From contig LR877149.1 of the NCBI GenBank assembly GCA_903995115.1, positions 1-64,000 of the forward strand: 64,000 bases of DNA, given 5' to 3'. The first letter of the stretch is position 1. Each line of letters begins with the position of its first letter. The translations under genes were made by a program, and so were the position numbers. The notes below the pieces were generated by a model. The model worked only from the letters and a program-made list of their open reading frames with translations, was not told the DNA's origin and searched no databases. Shown piece by piece: positions 42,412-53,114 of the stretch. This stretch comes from Angomonas deanei. Lineage: Eukaryota > Euglenozoa > Kinetoplastea > Trypanosomatida > Trypanosomatidae.

Positions 42412-44079
42412 TTACTTGTTAACCGAACCGTACACTTTCAAACCATCGTGGGGTACCTGAGGGATAATGTAGTCATGGTGTCGGCCCACTTCATCCTCCC
42501 AGTTTTGCTCATTTTTAAAGTGGTACTGGGGGTCTTTATACAAGCGCAAGTCCCAGTTGTAGAACAGGTATCCAAGCGCCACTTGGGTTTCCATGATGGA
42601 GAGGTGTTGGCCCAGACAATTACGGGGACCGTTGATGAATGGGATGAACGCGTACGGATCGATCACCTTCGAGAATGTGTGTTTTTCGGACGAATTCAAC
42701 AAATTGGTGTTGTTCGCAATCTCGGCGTCAATAAAGCGCTCGGGGTCAAATTCCGTCGGGTTGGACCACACGTCTGGGTTCCGGTGTACACCCTGAATGC
42801 CAACGGCAATGTTGCACCCCGCCGGCACCTTCAGATCCTCCTCCAAGCCGGTGTCCTCCTTTTTCCAGACGTCGTCCTTGGCGGCATACCGCATAACGAG
42901 TGGCACAACACTGTGTACACGGAGTGTCTCGCGGAGAACAGCGGGGATGAGTTTCAGCTGACGCACATTATCGGCTGAAGGCACACCACGAGGGCCATAA
43001 CGGGTTTGGATCACTTCTTTACAGTTCTTGGGGTCAAACAAACCCTTCGCCTCCTCCACCAGTTTCTGACGAATATCCTTGTGGCGGATCACCTCGTACG
43101 TCGCCCACGTGAGCAGTGCCGCGGACGTTTCGTGACCGGCCAGCAGCATTGTCTTGACGTCGTCTCGGAGTTCCTTGACGACGTGGGAGTCAATCGCGTC
43201 AATCTGAGACATGCAGAGCGCAAGAATATCCGGTTTTCCAGACTTCATCTTTTCCTCCCGTACTTTCCATCTAGACTCGATGATCTCGCCGAGGACCGTG
43301 TCGAGCTTCTTTAGGCAGGTGTTCCTCTCCCGAGATCCGTCGAGGAACGGCATGAACGCCCTCCACGGCGCCCACACTCTCCTGTTACACTCGTGCACAA
43401 TGGGGAGGTACAGTGCCGGGAAGATTCTGTCTGTTTCGTCGGGGGACAGGGAAAGGGAGCTTTCTCCAATAACCTGCAGCGTCATGTGACGGAACTCCTC
43501 GTTAAGGTCCACGAAGGGGTTTGATTCGCTCACCTTATCCAACTTCTCCATAATTCGGTCCACCGCCCTTATCGTCATGAGAGGAACGTCTTCCAGAATA
43601 TCCACACGGAGCGCGTGCGAAAGGAGTAGACGTCCTTTTTTCCACTGCTCATCCTCCGCGGTCACGAGACCAGTTCCCAGCAAACACATAAAGTGCTTGT
43701 ACGCCGAGTCGATGGCCTTCCTGTAGTTTCTCTGATGCGTCAGGAGCACGCGCTTCAGCAGCTTCGGTTCGTTAATGTACAGGACACGCATACCCGCAAC
43801 GTTAAAATACACAACCCGTTTCGAGTGAGCCGGGATGTTTTTTTCGGGGTTAAAACTCCAATTTGCCATCTTTGACCACGGGGCAGGGCCCGCCAAGCGG
43901 AGCGCATGCCCAAGAATCGGAATGTAGCCATTTAATGTTGGAAACTTGAACAAATAGTAGTCCATGCGTAACCCCGGCAATAACTTGAACAAAATGAGGT
44001 AGGTGATCACTGGGACCGCGAGAAACGTAATGAGGGTCCCAAGACTTTGCTCAAACAGTGCATTTACTGTTTGAAACAT
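42412..44079 (-). CDS. Cytochrome P450, CYP5122-like
   Basis: 555 residues. N-terminal hydrophobic anchor at about 13-35, for ER-membrane attachment. I-helix oxygen-binding motif AGHETS at 314-319, K-helix ETLR at 384-387, and heme loop FINGPRNCLG at 481-490 with Cys488 as the axial ligand. The length exceeds a typical microsomal P450 by about 50 residues, mainly insertions near 340-365 and 450-470. Trypanosomatids have few P450s: CYP51 (sterol 14-demethylase) and CYP5122A1. The lack of CYP51-type signature blocks and the length favour the CYP5122 group, which has been tied to sterol metabolism. Confidence 0.85.
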   Translation of the reverse strand: MFQTVNALFEQSLGTLITFLAVPVITYLILFKLLPGLRMDYYLFKFPTLNGYIPILGHALRLAGPAPWSKMANWSFNPEKNIPAHSKRVVYFNVAGMRVLYINEPKLLKRVLLTHQRNYRKAIDSAYKHFMCLLGTGLVTAEDEQWKKGRLLLSHALRVDILEDVPLMTIRAVDRIMEKLDKVSESNPFVDLNEEFRHMTLQVIGESSLSLSPDETDRIFPALYLPIVHECNRRVWAPWRAFMPFLDGSRERNTCLKKLDTVLGEIIESRWKVREEKMKSGKPDILALCMSQIDAIDSHVVKELRDDVKTMLLAGHETSAALLTWATYEVIRHKDIRQKLVEEAKGLFDPKNCKEVIQTRYGPRGVPSADNVRQLKLIPAVLRETLRVHSVVPLVMRYAAKDDVWKKEDTGLEEDLKVPAGCNIAVGIQGVHRNPDVWSNPTEFDPERFIDAEIANNTNLLNSSEKHTFSKVIDPYAFIPFINGPRNCLGQHLSIMETQVALGYLFYNWDLRLYKDPQYHFKNEQNWEDEVGRHHDYIIPQVPHDGLKVYGSVNK

Positions 44080-44569
44080 TGTATTGTAGTTAGATGTACG
44101 TATAGATCCCTATAATATTGTATTTTGACTTTTTTTATTATTATTTTTTCGTTTGTCTGACTGTTTTTTTTTTTTTTTTTTTGTATATTTTCGTATTATT
44201 TTTGATTGATTGCTTTTCCTTTTTTAAAAATATATAAATATATTTTTGTTACGGTTATGAATTCAGATAAAGGAAAATGAAAGTGAAAAAAAAAAAAAAG
44301 AACTTATTTTGATATGATGGAAAAGATGATATACTAGAAAAGGTTATAACAAATGGAGAGAGAACACATGAAAGTAGAAAATTGATCGCAACCGGAACTG
44401 CTGGACGGGTACATAAACAGTACAAGGGCCACGTAACATGAAAAGTATTCTATAGAAAACAGCGACAACGGGAAAAAAGAATACGAAAATACAAGTTTTT
44501 CTTCATATACAATATAGTTTACAATATACATACACAAGAATACATACGGGGTCGTCATCGGAACGATTT
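44080..44569. other. Intergenic region
   Basis: AT-rich; T-runs at 44164-44182 and an A-run at 44287-44299. No gene seen. It contains the 3' UTR of the kinase gene and the splice signals of the P450 gene. Confidence 0.5.
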
Positions 44570-46237
44570 CTAGACGCGATATTTTGCCAGTAGCGCCTTG
44601 ATGGACGGCGAAACAGCCTGTTGCGCATTGCTAACGCCGCCCCGATTTTGGAGGCTCGTTTGTTTCACATTCTTCAGCGAAAGTGGCGGTGCCTTAGCAC
44701 CTGCATCCTTCTTGTATCGAATGTTAGCCAACATGCTTGCCACGGGCTCACTACTGTTCTTGACATTTGCTAAACCACCACTCGGCAGGATCTCCTTTTG
44801 AGGGGAGAGTCCGTCATTTTCCAACTCTGTGGCGAACTCATCCATCAATCCGTCCAGGTCTAAATCACTCTTCTTCTCCACTGCGGGGGTCGGTTTGTCG
44901 GGCACCGTCGACAGCGTCGTGTTCTTGAGAATATTATTCGTCTTTACGTTGGCAAGATTGAGACCCCCCAAGGTTGTCGTTGGGTTCTGCTTGACGGGGG
45001 CGTTGGTGGAGGTACCATAATCGTTCAATGAGTTCATCTTCGACGGCGAGAATAAATTCTTCTTGGGGGAGTAGATCGGGCCGGTGGTCCCATTTGTTTT
45101 ACCACCAGCGTTATACAATTTTTTCGGCGAGGCGGTCGAAAAATCGCCCAAAGACGATCGTTTCGTTTCGACGGTGGATGGTGGCTTATCCGCTCTATCG
45201 CTGGCCATCGTGGTGTCGGAGGTGTTTTGCATCGCGGCCGGGGCGCTCTGGGGACTCTGCTGGAGACGGCGCGCCGCGTTCGCTAATTGATCCATGGCCG
45301 CCACGGACAACCCGTCGCCGTCGTCGATGCCCACATTAAAGTAAGGATGCTGGAGACACTGTTCGGCGGTTGGTCTCTTTTTAGGGTCGTAGGTTAGCAT
45401 TTGCTCAATCAGCTCCAGTGCTGCTGGGGGAATATGGGGCGGAAGGGCCTTCGCCAGCCCACACCCCTGGACGTTAGGAAAGGAATACCGAATCTTTTTC
45501 GCAAGAGACATGCCGCCAGCCCAAATCTTCTCCGTTGGAGAACCAAGGACATTCATAATCTTGAATAGTTGATCCACTTCGTTAGAACCCGGGAATAACG
45601 GTTTGGTGGTGATCAACTCGCACATGATACACGCCGCTGCCCATATATCGACCGGAGAACTATAGTTACGGTCCTGGAGAAGCAACTCCGGTGAGCGGTA
45701 CCACCTTGTCGACACGTAGTCGGTGAACGGAGGTCGAGCACGGATCTCCTTCACCAACCCGAAATCTGCTAATTTGACAATCTCCTCTTGTCCTTCGCGG
45801 CGGATTAATAAATTTTCTGGTTTCAAGTCGCGGTGAAAGTACCCTCTTTTATGAATGTACGCTAAGGATTGGAGCAGCTGCCGCATGTAGAGTTTCACCT
45901 TGTGATAGGGAATGGCAGGGGACGTGGCCGCCGCCTCCGGGCGCTGCGCTTGTTTTCCCTTTTTGATGACCCCAAGTAGATCCCCGTCCATGAATTCGAA
46001 CACGAAAAACAGTTCGTTATTTTCTCTAATCACCTCTCTAAGTTTAACAATATTCGGATGTCCGTGTATTTTTCGGACTACGTCTACCTCGGGAAGCTTG
46101 ACGCATTCTTCCCACGTGTAATACTTTTGCTTCATTTTTTTTATAGCGACAAGTTGACCTGTCTTTTTGCTTACAGCTTTCGCCACAGACCCGAAAGTCC
46201 CGTCGCCAATCTGGTTGACTAGTTCATATTTGTCCAT
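44570..46237 (-). CDS. RCK/MAK-family serine/threonine protein kinase
   Basis: 555 residues from the ATG at 46237. The frame extends 58 codons further upstream, but that part includes the poly-T splice tract (plus strand 46304-46320), so it is leader. Kinase domain about 4-290: IGDGTFGSVAKAV (Gly loop), VAIKKMK (Lys), YFHRDLKPENLL (HRD), DFGLVKEIRARPPFTDYVSTRWYRSPELLL with the TDY activation motif typical of RCK (MAK/ICK/MOK) kinases. The C-terminal 250 residues are low-complexity Ser/Asn/Lys-rich. RCK kinases regulate flagellum or cilium length and intraflagellar transport, so a flagellar role is likely here. Confidence 0.85.
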   Translation of the reverse strand: MDKYELVNQIGDGTFGSVAKAVSKKTGQLVAIKKMKQKYYTWEECVKLPEVDVVRKIHGHPNIVKLREVIRENNELFFVFEFMDGDLLGVIKKGKQAQRPEAAATSPAIPYHKVKLYMRQLLQSLAYIHKRGYFHRDLKPENLLIRREGQEEIVKLADFGLVKEIRARPPFTDYVSTRWYRSPELLLQDRNYSSPVDIWAAACIMCELITTKPLFPGSNEVDQLFKIMNVLGSPTEKIWAGGMSLAKKIRYSFPNVQGCGLAKALPPHIPPAALELIEQMLTYDPKKRPTAEQCLQHPYFNVGIDDGDGLSVAAMDQLANAARRLQQSPQSAPAAMQNTSDTTMASDRADKPPSTVETKRSSLGDFSTASPKKLYNAGGKTNGTTGPIYSPKKNLFSPSKMNSLNDYGTSTNAPVKQNPTTTLGGLNLANVKTNNILKNTTLSTVPDKPTPAVEKKSDLDLDGLMDEFATELENDGLSPQKEILPSGGLANVKNSSEPVASMLANIRYKKDAGAKAPPLSLKNVKQTSLQNRGGVSNAQQAVSPSIKALLAKYRV

Positions 46238-46590
46238 GAGAGCGTGTAGCACACAACAAATAAAATGATGGACTACTATATATCGGTCGTTCTTCGACAC
46301 ACATAAAAAAAAAAAAAAAAGATAAGAGGAGAGAGAGGAATGATGGCAGGCTGCCATATTAAAAGAAAATTTGGTTCTAGTAATATTCTTTTCCGTCACT
46401 ATCACGCACAACAGACACTCAATAAGGGCATAATAAAAACAAAGATTAATACTTGAAAAAAAAAAAAAATACTAAAGTCCCTAATGCTAAAGGTAAAACC
46501 TCAAGACCACCTTTAAAAAAAAAAAAAAAAGGAACAACTGACTACTGTGTTTTTAAACATTTCCTTTATTTCCTTTTTTTTTCTAATCCT

Positions 46591-46848
46591 TTAAGGGTGG
46601 AGAGAGTGAGGATCCGGAGGCCACGCGCCGCTTAAACCACCGTTAGCCGCGGCAATGATGAGGAAGCATAAAATAAAGTTCGGCATCATGTTTCCGATGG
46701 TCCAAGTACCCAGGACAAAAAACTGAGTCGTGAAGGTCTTTGGAATGTAGGCGGGCTTAAGGCTGTCGAATCTCAAAGGCACAACGCGTCCCTTTCCGAT
46801 AGGGGCGGCGATACCTTCGTACAACAGGGCGGTGGAGCGACGAAGCAT
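46591..46848 (-). CDS. Small mitochondrial membrane protein, hypothetical
   Basis: 85 residues, ATG start. Basic amphipathic N-terminus resembling a presequence (MLRRSTALLYEGIAAPIGKG), one membrane segment at about 40-67 (FFVLGTWTIGNMMPNFILCFLIIAAA), then a short Pro/His tail. Layout fits a small accessory subunit of a respiratory complex or the ATP synthase. I do not recognise the family. Confidence 0.6.
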   Translation of the reverse strand: MLRRSTALLYEGIAAPIGKGRVVPLRFDSLKPAYIPKTFTTQFFVLGTWTIGNMMPNFILCFLIIAAANGGLSGAWPPDPHSLHP

Positions 46849-47374
46849 ATGTTGAATATTCTATTAGGGAAAGACGGAGAAGAAAGCGGACAAACGGGGA
46901 ATGTATCGGGAGGCAATAAACGGATAGGAACGCGCAAATTAGGGAAAGAATAAAAAATAAAAAACACGACAGCGCACTTTAAAGAAGTGAAAAAAAAAAG
47001 GAAAAGAAAAATAAATTATGGTTAGTTTTATAGTTTTTATTTTATATTATTATTAATAGTAGCTTCGCTGCACGACGAATTCATCCTCACGCACTCCGAT
47101 TATTCTTCCTTTGTGGTTGCTGTTGATGGTTGTTCTCCTTCTACGGTATCGGGCAACGCTCTTCACACTTCACTCCAATAACAACAACAACGGGGGGGAA
47201 AAAAGGGTGGCACGCATATTCTTGCTCCAACGGTCAACATCTTGATCGAAAAGTGAAAGGGGGAAGCCAACAAAGGAAAAAAAAAAAAAGAGGTAAAACA
47301 ATACGTTTACTTAGTTAGAAAATTATTCGGTTAAACGTTATTTAATATTACTAAACTACTGCACGGCATCTCGC
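46849..47374. other. Intergenic region
   Basis: About 525 bases. A short plus-strand open frame (47130-47318) has no family resemblance. An A-run at 46988-46998 may belong to splice signals of the gene at 46848. The rest is the 3' UTR of the WW/CCCH gene. Confidence 0.5.
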
Positions 47375-47701
<327 letters not shown>

Positions 47702-47944
47702 TTATTATTCTTTTTATTATTATTCTCCTTAAAGTAGTAATTACGTTAAAGAAGAACTAAATAAAAAAGGGTTAAAATAAAAACCACTAAACACTTAAGA
47801 GAGAGAGAGAGAGGAGAACGTTGGAGGAAAAAAAAATGGCTGCTGGGATCTACGCAGTGAGAACAACTAATCATAATGGGAAAAAAAAAAAAAGTGAGGT
47901 TAAAGGGTATAAGCAACGAAAGGAAAATGTTTGTGAAAGAATGT

Positions 47945-48643
47945 TTACATGGGAAAATATAACCCTTTTGTGGGACGCTGAGACTCCATTTTAACCACAA
48001 ATGTCTCTGTTAGATCATTCTTTACCGGTTCGTATGGTCTGCTAGGGGAACTCTTCTGGCTCCTTAATGCGTAAGGCTTCACGTCGACCGTTTCGCCCCC
48101 GCCAAGCCTTGCGTCGTTCAAACTTGTGTTGCCACGATCCGGGGAGACATCCGCCACCTCCCTAATATTGCGGGGATCCACGTCGTTCTTCATAATTACA
48201 TTTCGTGGTGTGTATTGTTCGTTTTTGACGAGCTCCCTCCTACGTTGCAGCGGATCTCTAAAGCAGTCGAACTCCTCTCCCTCCTCGCTCTCCATGTATC
48301 GGGAGAGATCCTCAATGTACCGGAACTTGTCGGAGGAGTTGCTCAGGTGACTGTACACCTTTGCCTCCGACTTCCACGTTGGCATGACGTGTCGCGTGGG
48401 GAACCGCTCCTCCTTGGAGGCTTGCAACGGGCGCTTCTGGTAGTCGGGCCGTGCCGCCGTCCTGTCGCCAAAACCTCCCTCCTGTGATCTGGTCGCCACA
48501 GTGCCGCGCTTGGCACTCTGTTGAAGGTACGACTTGGCATTACTCTTCAGGGTCCCTGGCTGTTGGGTGTTTTGATCGTAGTAGGACTGACATAAGGAGG
48601 GAAGAATAAGATGCCTACCAAATGCATCCTCCTGGCTGGCCAT
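47945..48643 (-). CDS. Hypothetical protein
   Basis: 232 residues, hydrophilic, probably largely disordered. Basic N-terminal half (SNAKSYLQQSAKRGTVATRS). Acidic patch YMESEEGEEFDCF near 118-130. A central RYIEDLSRYMESEE helix. No domain, signal peptide or membrane segment recognised. Intact ATG-to-stop frame in a trans-splicing context supports a real gene. Confidence 0.6.
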   Translation of the reverse strand: MASQEDAFGRHLILPSLCQSYYDQNTQQPGTLKSNAKSYLQQSAKRGTVATRSQEGGFGDRTAARPDYQKRPLQASKEERFPTRHVMPTWKSEAKVYSHLSNSSDKFRYIEDLSRYMESEEGEEFDCFRDPLQRRRELVKNEQYTPRNVIMKNDVDPRNIREVADVSPDRGNTSLNDARLGGGETVDVKPYALRSQKSSPSRPYEPVKNDLTETFVVKMESQRPTKGLYFPM

Positions 48644-48982
48644 TCTGCGTTGTTGTACTGTGTATTTGTCCTCCTTTACTTTGTTTTATAAAAATAAAGG
48701 GAAAGTAGACGGGCGGTAAAAAGAGAGGTGGTCCGCCGTCAAGTGGAGGCGGCAAAACGATATTCAAAAACAAACACAAATTGGATCATTAAAGAATTAT
48801 TAACGCATAAAAGGTAAATTAATCAACACAGTAAATGATTAAAGGGGCAAAATGAAAAGGTTTAAATAATAAAATTAACAAAAGAAAAAAAAAAAGAGTT
48901 ATATATTAATAAATAAAAAAAGTAAAATTAGTTATTTTATGATATATTATTGACTGCTCACTACGGGTAGTGGCATTCAACT
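48644..48982. other. Intergenic region
   Basis: About 340 AT-rich bases, probably 3' UTR of the ZC3H5-like gene plus splice signals. No gene seen. Confidence 0.5.
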
Positions 48983-49594
48983 CTAATTCTGTAGTAAGGC
49001 TCTGGCCAACCCCTGGGAGAAGTCCTCTCCCGGTGCACCCAGCGACAGCGCAAGGGTTGGTGGTAAGTTATGATCTAAGAACGGCTCCGGTGGTCTGTAT
49101 AATAACGGCGGCTGCTTTAGACTAGATGAAACTTGGTTATTAGCGCCCATGATAAACACTTTTCCTCCCGGCTTGTTATAATTATTATTAGTGGCGTTAT
49201 TGTTGAAGGAAAGAGGAGTCCTATTCTGGCTATTGATTCCAAGGGCAGACCCACTCGGGGACATGGAGCCTGCCGCGGCGCTTAATTGCTGATTGGGGGC
49301 TGAAACTGGCTTTTGCGCGTTTTGTACATTTTGCACATTTGGGTTTAAAATGAAGCCAAGTCCATTGACATCCAAATGACGCTCATCGGGCAGTTCGTGC
49401 AGATAGGGGCAGGCCATGCCGCGGGTGCAACCTCCGTTTACAAAATATTTACAAACTTCGGTCGTTCCTGGGGGACCGCCATTACTACCATTCTGAATGG
49501 GAACCATCGGATTAGATGCTAAATAGGCGTAACCGTTAGGTCCCGCCATGTTTCGATTTCCATTGGCACCATTTCCTCCTGGTATGTTCCACAT
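48983..49594 (-). CDS. ZC3H5: CCCH zinc finger protein, ZC3H5-like
   Basis: 203 residues. One CCCH finger near 47-65 (CKYFVNGGCTRGMACPYLH, C-X7-C-X5-C-X3-H) followed by the unusual conserved stretch ELPDERHLDVNGLGFILNPN. The remainder is Asn/Gln/Pro/Gly-rich and disordered, with a helical end (DFSQGLARALLQN). Size, single finger and neighbourhood match T. brucei ZC3H5, an essential cytosolic mRNA-binding repressor acting in translation quality control. The assignment rests on remembered synteny plus the finger; another ZC3H paralogue is possible. Confidence 0.65.
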   Translation of the reverse strand: MWNIPGGNGANGNRNMAGPNGYAYLASNPMVPIQNGSNGGPPGTTEVCKYFVNGGCTRGMACPYLHELPDERHLDVNGLGFILNPNVQNVQNAQKPVSAPNQQLSAAAGSMSPSGSALGINSQNRTPLSFNNNATNNNYNKPGGKVFIMGANNQVSSSLKQPPLLYRPPEPFLDHNLPPTLALSLGAPGEDFSQGLARALLQN

Positions 49595-49875
49595 TTGTTA
49601 TGTAGATGACCTTTAATATTCGTGCGACGGCTTTTTTTTTGAAAATGGTCTGCGAGGGGGAAAGAGAGAATAAATGAGATGTGTAGGATTGCTTATCATC
49701 AAAAAGTACCTCCTGGACAATGTACAAGGGCAGTAATAAACTTGAATTGTAATTAAAAGTGTAAGCTAAAAAAACAAAATTATGTAACTGAAAAGAACAT
49801 TAAAGCCTGTGGGGGACAAAAGAGAGAAACAAAAACAATAATTCATGTGAAACCCAAAGCCTGTGAAGAATGATG

Positions 49876-50820
49876 TCATACACTTCTATGCTTCTCCTCT
49901 GTCCTCCCCACAATGAACCGCCGAATGAAGGCGGCCACAGGCAACAACAGTACGAGAAACAGGACGGTTACCGCTGCCACCGTGCGGCTCTTGCACTCTA
50001 CACACGAGCACTCAAACCCCCACCTCTTCTTCATGGCTAGCGCTAGTCGCGATACCGGGAGGTCGTTTCCTGGCATATAATTGATGTACAGCTCCTCCCC
50101 TTCCCGGATAGGCCGGACAGCCCTCGCACTGAGGAAGAAATTGTTTTTTAAGCCGTTGTAGTCCACCTTTAACTCCACATTCGGCTCGCAGTTATGATTA
50201 AAGTAGGAGGCCTCGGGGAATAGGCAAATACCCCTCCGTCCCCGGTAGTCCACCTCAAACCGATTGAACTCGATGATAAGGGGCAACTTTTGGAGATCAA
50301 AGGAGGAGAAATCGCCGCTAAGAAGGTAACTAGGACCGTTGAGAATGGCACCCTCTTTGCCAGGCGCCCGAATGTCTTCCGCAAACTCAAATACATCTTT
50401 TTCTCTCGTAAAGTACGAAAAGCCACCAGACATGAGTGTCATCACTTTGGTTTTGATATATGCCTTTTCTTGGGCCGTGCCATAGACAAGTTTAGAGAAC
50501 ACATCTTTTGTGAGGCACAGCACCTGGTCCCGCAGTTTGAGATCGTCGTGGTCGTTGATGTACATGGCAAACGCGGGTATGCTCATCACCTCGCGGCCGT
50601 ACCCAATTTCGCGAGTGGCAAAAACGCCTCTCGCAAATGTGCCGCCAAAACTCGGGCTCATATCGAGTTTTATATCCGAGGTAACAAACCCGCCTGGAGG
50701 CGACGGTATGGGTCCATGGATGGAGGAAACCCTGGCGAAATAACGAACGGGGGTCTGCAAAGGAACGACATTGGCGCGAGCGCGGAGCTGAAAGCTAGGA
50801 CGAGAAAGTGACAGCCTCAT
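49876..50820 (-). CDS. SET-domain protein with C-terminal membrane anchor
   Basis: 314 residues. N-terminus is Arg/Ser-rich (MRLSLSRPSFQLRARANVV), mitochondrial-like. SET core: GRGV-like FARGVFATREIGYGREVM at about 62-80, then YFNHNCEPNVELKV (the NHxxxPN signature) at about 212-225, GEELYINYMPGN, and a post-SET-like FECSCVEC cysteine cluster. It ends with a membrane segment at about 285-303 (VAAVTVLFLVLLLPVAAFI) and a short basic tail. This is the SMYD-type layout, predicting a lysine methyltransferase acting on non-histone substrates at a membrane. The tail anchor is unusual for the family. Confidence 0.75.
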   Translation of the reverse strand: MRLSLSRPSFQLRARANVVPLQTPVRYFARVSSIHGPIPSPPGGFVTSDIKLDMSPSFGGTFARGVFATREIGYGREVMSIPAFAMYINDHDDLKLRDQVLCLTKDVFSKLVYGTAQEKAYIKTKVMTLMSGGFSYFTREKDVFEFAEDIRAPGKEGAILNGPSYLLSGDFSSFDLQKLPLIIEFNRFEVDYRGRRGICLFPEASYFNHNCEPNVELKVDYNGLKNNFFLSARAVRPIREGEELYINYMPGNDLPVSRLALAMKKRWGFECSCVECKSRTVAAVTVLFLVLLLPVAAFIRRFIVGRTEEKHRSV

Positions 50821-51053
50821 CTACAAGTACCAAAGTATGTTTATTTTGTTCTATTTTTTTGTTTGTTTGTTTGTTTTTTGACTATTGTTTTTCAACTAGG
50901 TCACGCGCATACACAGAAAAGGGAGGGCAGAAGATGGTATAACGGGGAACATTAAAAAAAAAAAAAAAAAAAACTCCGTACATAGGCCACCAAACAGGGA
51001 GAACATATCCGACTAGCATTGATTATGCATGCTCTCCACCCGCGGTGGACGAT

Positions 51054-52274
51054 TCATCCCTCACGGAACACCACAAGGGAGTCACGCTCCACAATACACA
51101 TGGCAAACGGCGCGCGAACAACTAAAGTCGTGGTGGGCTTATCCCCCGCACTCTTCGCATCCTCTCCGTAAATATTCTGCAACGGCTCATACACCCGCCG
51201 GAAGGGGCGGTGCAGCTCCAACGACATACCCTTTGTATCCAACACAAGAATGGCCCCACTCTCCAACAGAACACACACCAAGACAAAGGCAGATTTGATA
51301 TAGAAAAGATCCCGAACCGGAATTTCCGCGGAGTAAAACGAGCCGAGAGGCAACACCCGGAAGGAGCCAACCTTAGCGTCCACCTCAATATGGTACGCGG
51401 TGATGATGTTAAACTCGACGACAGCCGTGAGAATCAAATGCTGTTTCGCATCCGATTCGTCGAGGCAGGTGAAGGCCGATAGTTTAATCACCTTATCGGA
51501 CTGCTCTAGGGTCAAAAAGCCAGCGGCCACAGGTTCAAACCTCTTCGTGACCATCCGGAGGGCCCCGTCGGACCAAAGGCATAAAATGCATTCCGTCCCT
51601 GTCCAGTCGACCTTTACCATGTCTGGCGCAGAAAACGAATTGCGGTAAAGTGTTCCCAAGTTTACCCACTCGCCAGCCGGCCCATGCTGGGAGCTTGACG
51701 GATCCCAGTCCGCGGTCAGACCATAGTACGACCGCTCTCCTCCGTTACCCGAAAAGCCGTAAACCACTAGAGCGGAGCCGGTTGGACTCAAAGAAACACT
51801 AACTTGCTTGCACTTGCCCCCCGCGGCGGGCGGTGGCGGAGCGATGTGTTTCACAGAAGACTTCGCCACTTTTTCTGCATCCGAGCAAGGAAGACAAAAC
51901 TCGAAAGAAAAGACGCCCTTTGTGCTGGCAACGACCACCACGCTTTTTTCCGAGTCGGGGAGGTTAAACGAGGCGACCGCGGACTTTTCACGACATTCGC
52001 CTTCTTCACTGTCCGTGCGCAACACCTCTTCCAAACTAAAGTGAGTTTTCACCATACTTTGGGTGTCAAGGAGAGTGATTTGGCCGTTGCTAAGAGTGCA
52101 AATAACAACTTTTGAAGAGGCACCCTGTTTAATGTAGCAGCTGTCCGACACTACAACCTTTTCCGAGGAGGAGGGCGGAGAAACCCTGCTCTCTTCATCG
52201 ACTCGCAGAGCCTTTTCGATGGAGCTTAATACTAGACTTTTTTTTTCTTCACTATAACGGGGTATCGTAGACAT
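51054..52274 (-). CDS. Hypothetical beta-propeller-like protein
   Basis: 406 residues from the ATG at 52274. The frame extends 19 codons upstream, but the polypyrimidine tract and AG acceptor (plus strand 52292-52330) fall inside that extension, so the internal ATG is the start. Repeated beta-strand patterns (VVICTLSNGQITLLDTQSMV, SVVVVASTKGVFSFEF, LVVYGFSGN, ECILCLWSDGALRMV, GAILVLDTKGMSLEL) suggest a WD40-like propeller. No catalytic motif. It could be a scaffold, for example in trafficking or the nuclear pore, but I do not recognise it. Confidence 0.6.
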   Translation of the reverse strand: MSTIPRYSEEKKSLVLSSIEKALRVDEESRVSPPSSSEKVVVSDSCYIKQGASSKVVICTLSNGQITLLDTQSMVKTHFSLEEVLRTDSEEGECREKSAVASFNLPDSEKSVVVVASTKGVFSFEFCLPCSDAEKVAKSSVKHIAPPPPAAGGKCKQVSVSLSPTGSALVVYGFSGNGGERSYYGLTADWDPSSSQHGPAGEWVNLGTLYRNSFSAPDMVKVDWTGTECILCLWSDGALRMVTKRFEPVAAGFLTLEQSDKVIKLSAFTCLDESDAKQHLILTAVVEFNIITAYHIEVDAKVGSFRVLPLGSFYSAEIPVRDLFYIKSAFVLVCVLLESGAILVLDTKGMSLELHRPFRRVYEPLQNIYGEDAKSAGDKPTTTLVVRAPFAMCIVERDSLVVFREG

Positions 52275-52470
52275 GGGTCGACGGGAGACAACTGAGGAGA
52301 AAAGGTGGAGAGGGGAAGGGAAAATAGCCACAGAACTTACAAAGTGAATTTACCTTTTTCAAAGTACGCACGCACGTGTAAGCTTTCCTTTCTTTGTTTT
52401 GTTTTGTTTAAAGTGGAGTGAAGAGAGCACTATACGGTGCTTTATTGAATTACTAGTTGTAAAATTGTAA

Positions 52471-53010
52471 TTAGTCGTCGTCATCTTCGGTGGCGTCAGG
52501 GATCGGCTCGAACCCGGATGGGGGACTCTTGGAACCACTAGAATTGAGTACTTTAAACCGATTGCCGGACAGTTTTCTATCGTTTCTTTGGGCTTTATTA
52601 ATATCCTTGTGCATACGATAAGTCGTTGGCAAAGAGGTCCCGTGAACAGTTGTGTCAAATAACAGTTTGCCGTACATGGCATTATCTTCGTTGGGGATAT
52701 CCCTTCGTGCAAACAATTCATAATGCGTGTTATTGGGGAGGCGCTTCTTCAGTATAAACTCGGGCAAATTCTGACCATACCCAGGGCGCATTTCTCTCAT
52801 CTTATGACCAGTGAACGTGTGGAACTCCGGCGACATGTGTCGCTCGTCCTCGAGTTGCCACGCACCGGGGGCATTCTCCTCGATGTACTCCTGGAAAATA
52901 CGCGCCCGTGACAGCCTCAGGTCCCACCGCTGAGCGCACGGAACGGGTAGCGTGTGGGGTTTGACGTAGCCAACCTTGTGGACGCCGCAAAGAACCACAC
53001 TTCTGCGCAT
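52471..53010 (-). CDS. Hypothetical protein, possibly mitochondrial
   Basis: 179 residues from the ATG at 53010; the acceptor AG at about 53024 follows a poly-T run, which excludes the longer frame (it opens on GTG). Basic N-terminus MRRSVVLCGVHKVGY could be a presequence. The body has conserved-looking blocks (RWDLRLSRARIFQEYIEEN, MREMRPGYGQNLPEF, NTHYELFARRDIPNEDNAM) and an acidic DDDD end. It resembles accessory mitoribosomal proteins of kinetoplastids in size and composition (inference). Confidence 0.55.
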   Translation of the reverse strand: MRRSVVLCGVHKVGYVKPHTLPVPCAQRWDLRLSRARIFQEYIEENAPGAWQLEDERHMSPEFHTFTGHKMREMRPGYGQNLPEFILKKRLPNNTHYELFARRDIPNEDNAMYGKLLFDTTVHGTSLPTTYRMHKDINKAQRNDRKLSGNRFKVLNSSGSKSPPSGFEPIPDATEDDDD

Positions 53011-53114
53011 GGATGCAATACACCTACGCACGAACACGAAAAAAAAAAAAAAAGTTCCTTTCGCGCAACGTTAAAGAGCAGAGAGTGGGGAGTTGATATG
53101 TATATCATTTGTGA

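Noticed and set aside
46238-46411. 58-codon N-terminal extension of the RCK kinase
   Set aside because: Contains the poly-T splice tract and low-complexity Phe; the kinase domain starts cleanly at the ATG at 46237.
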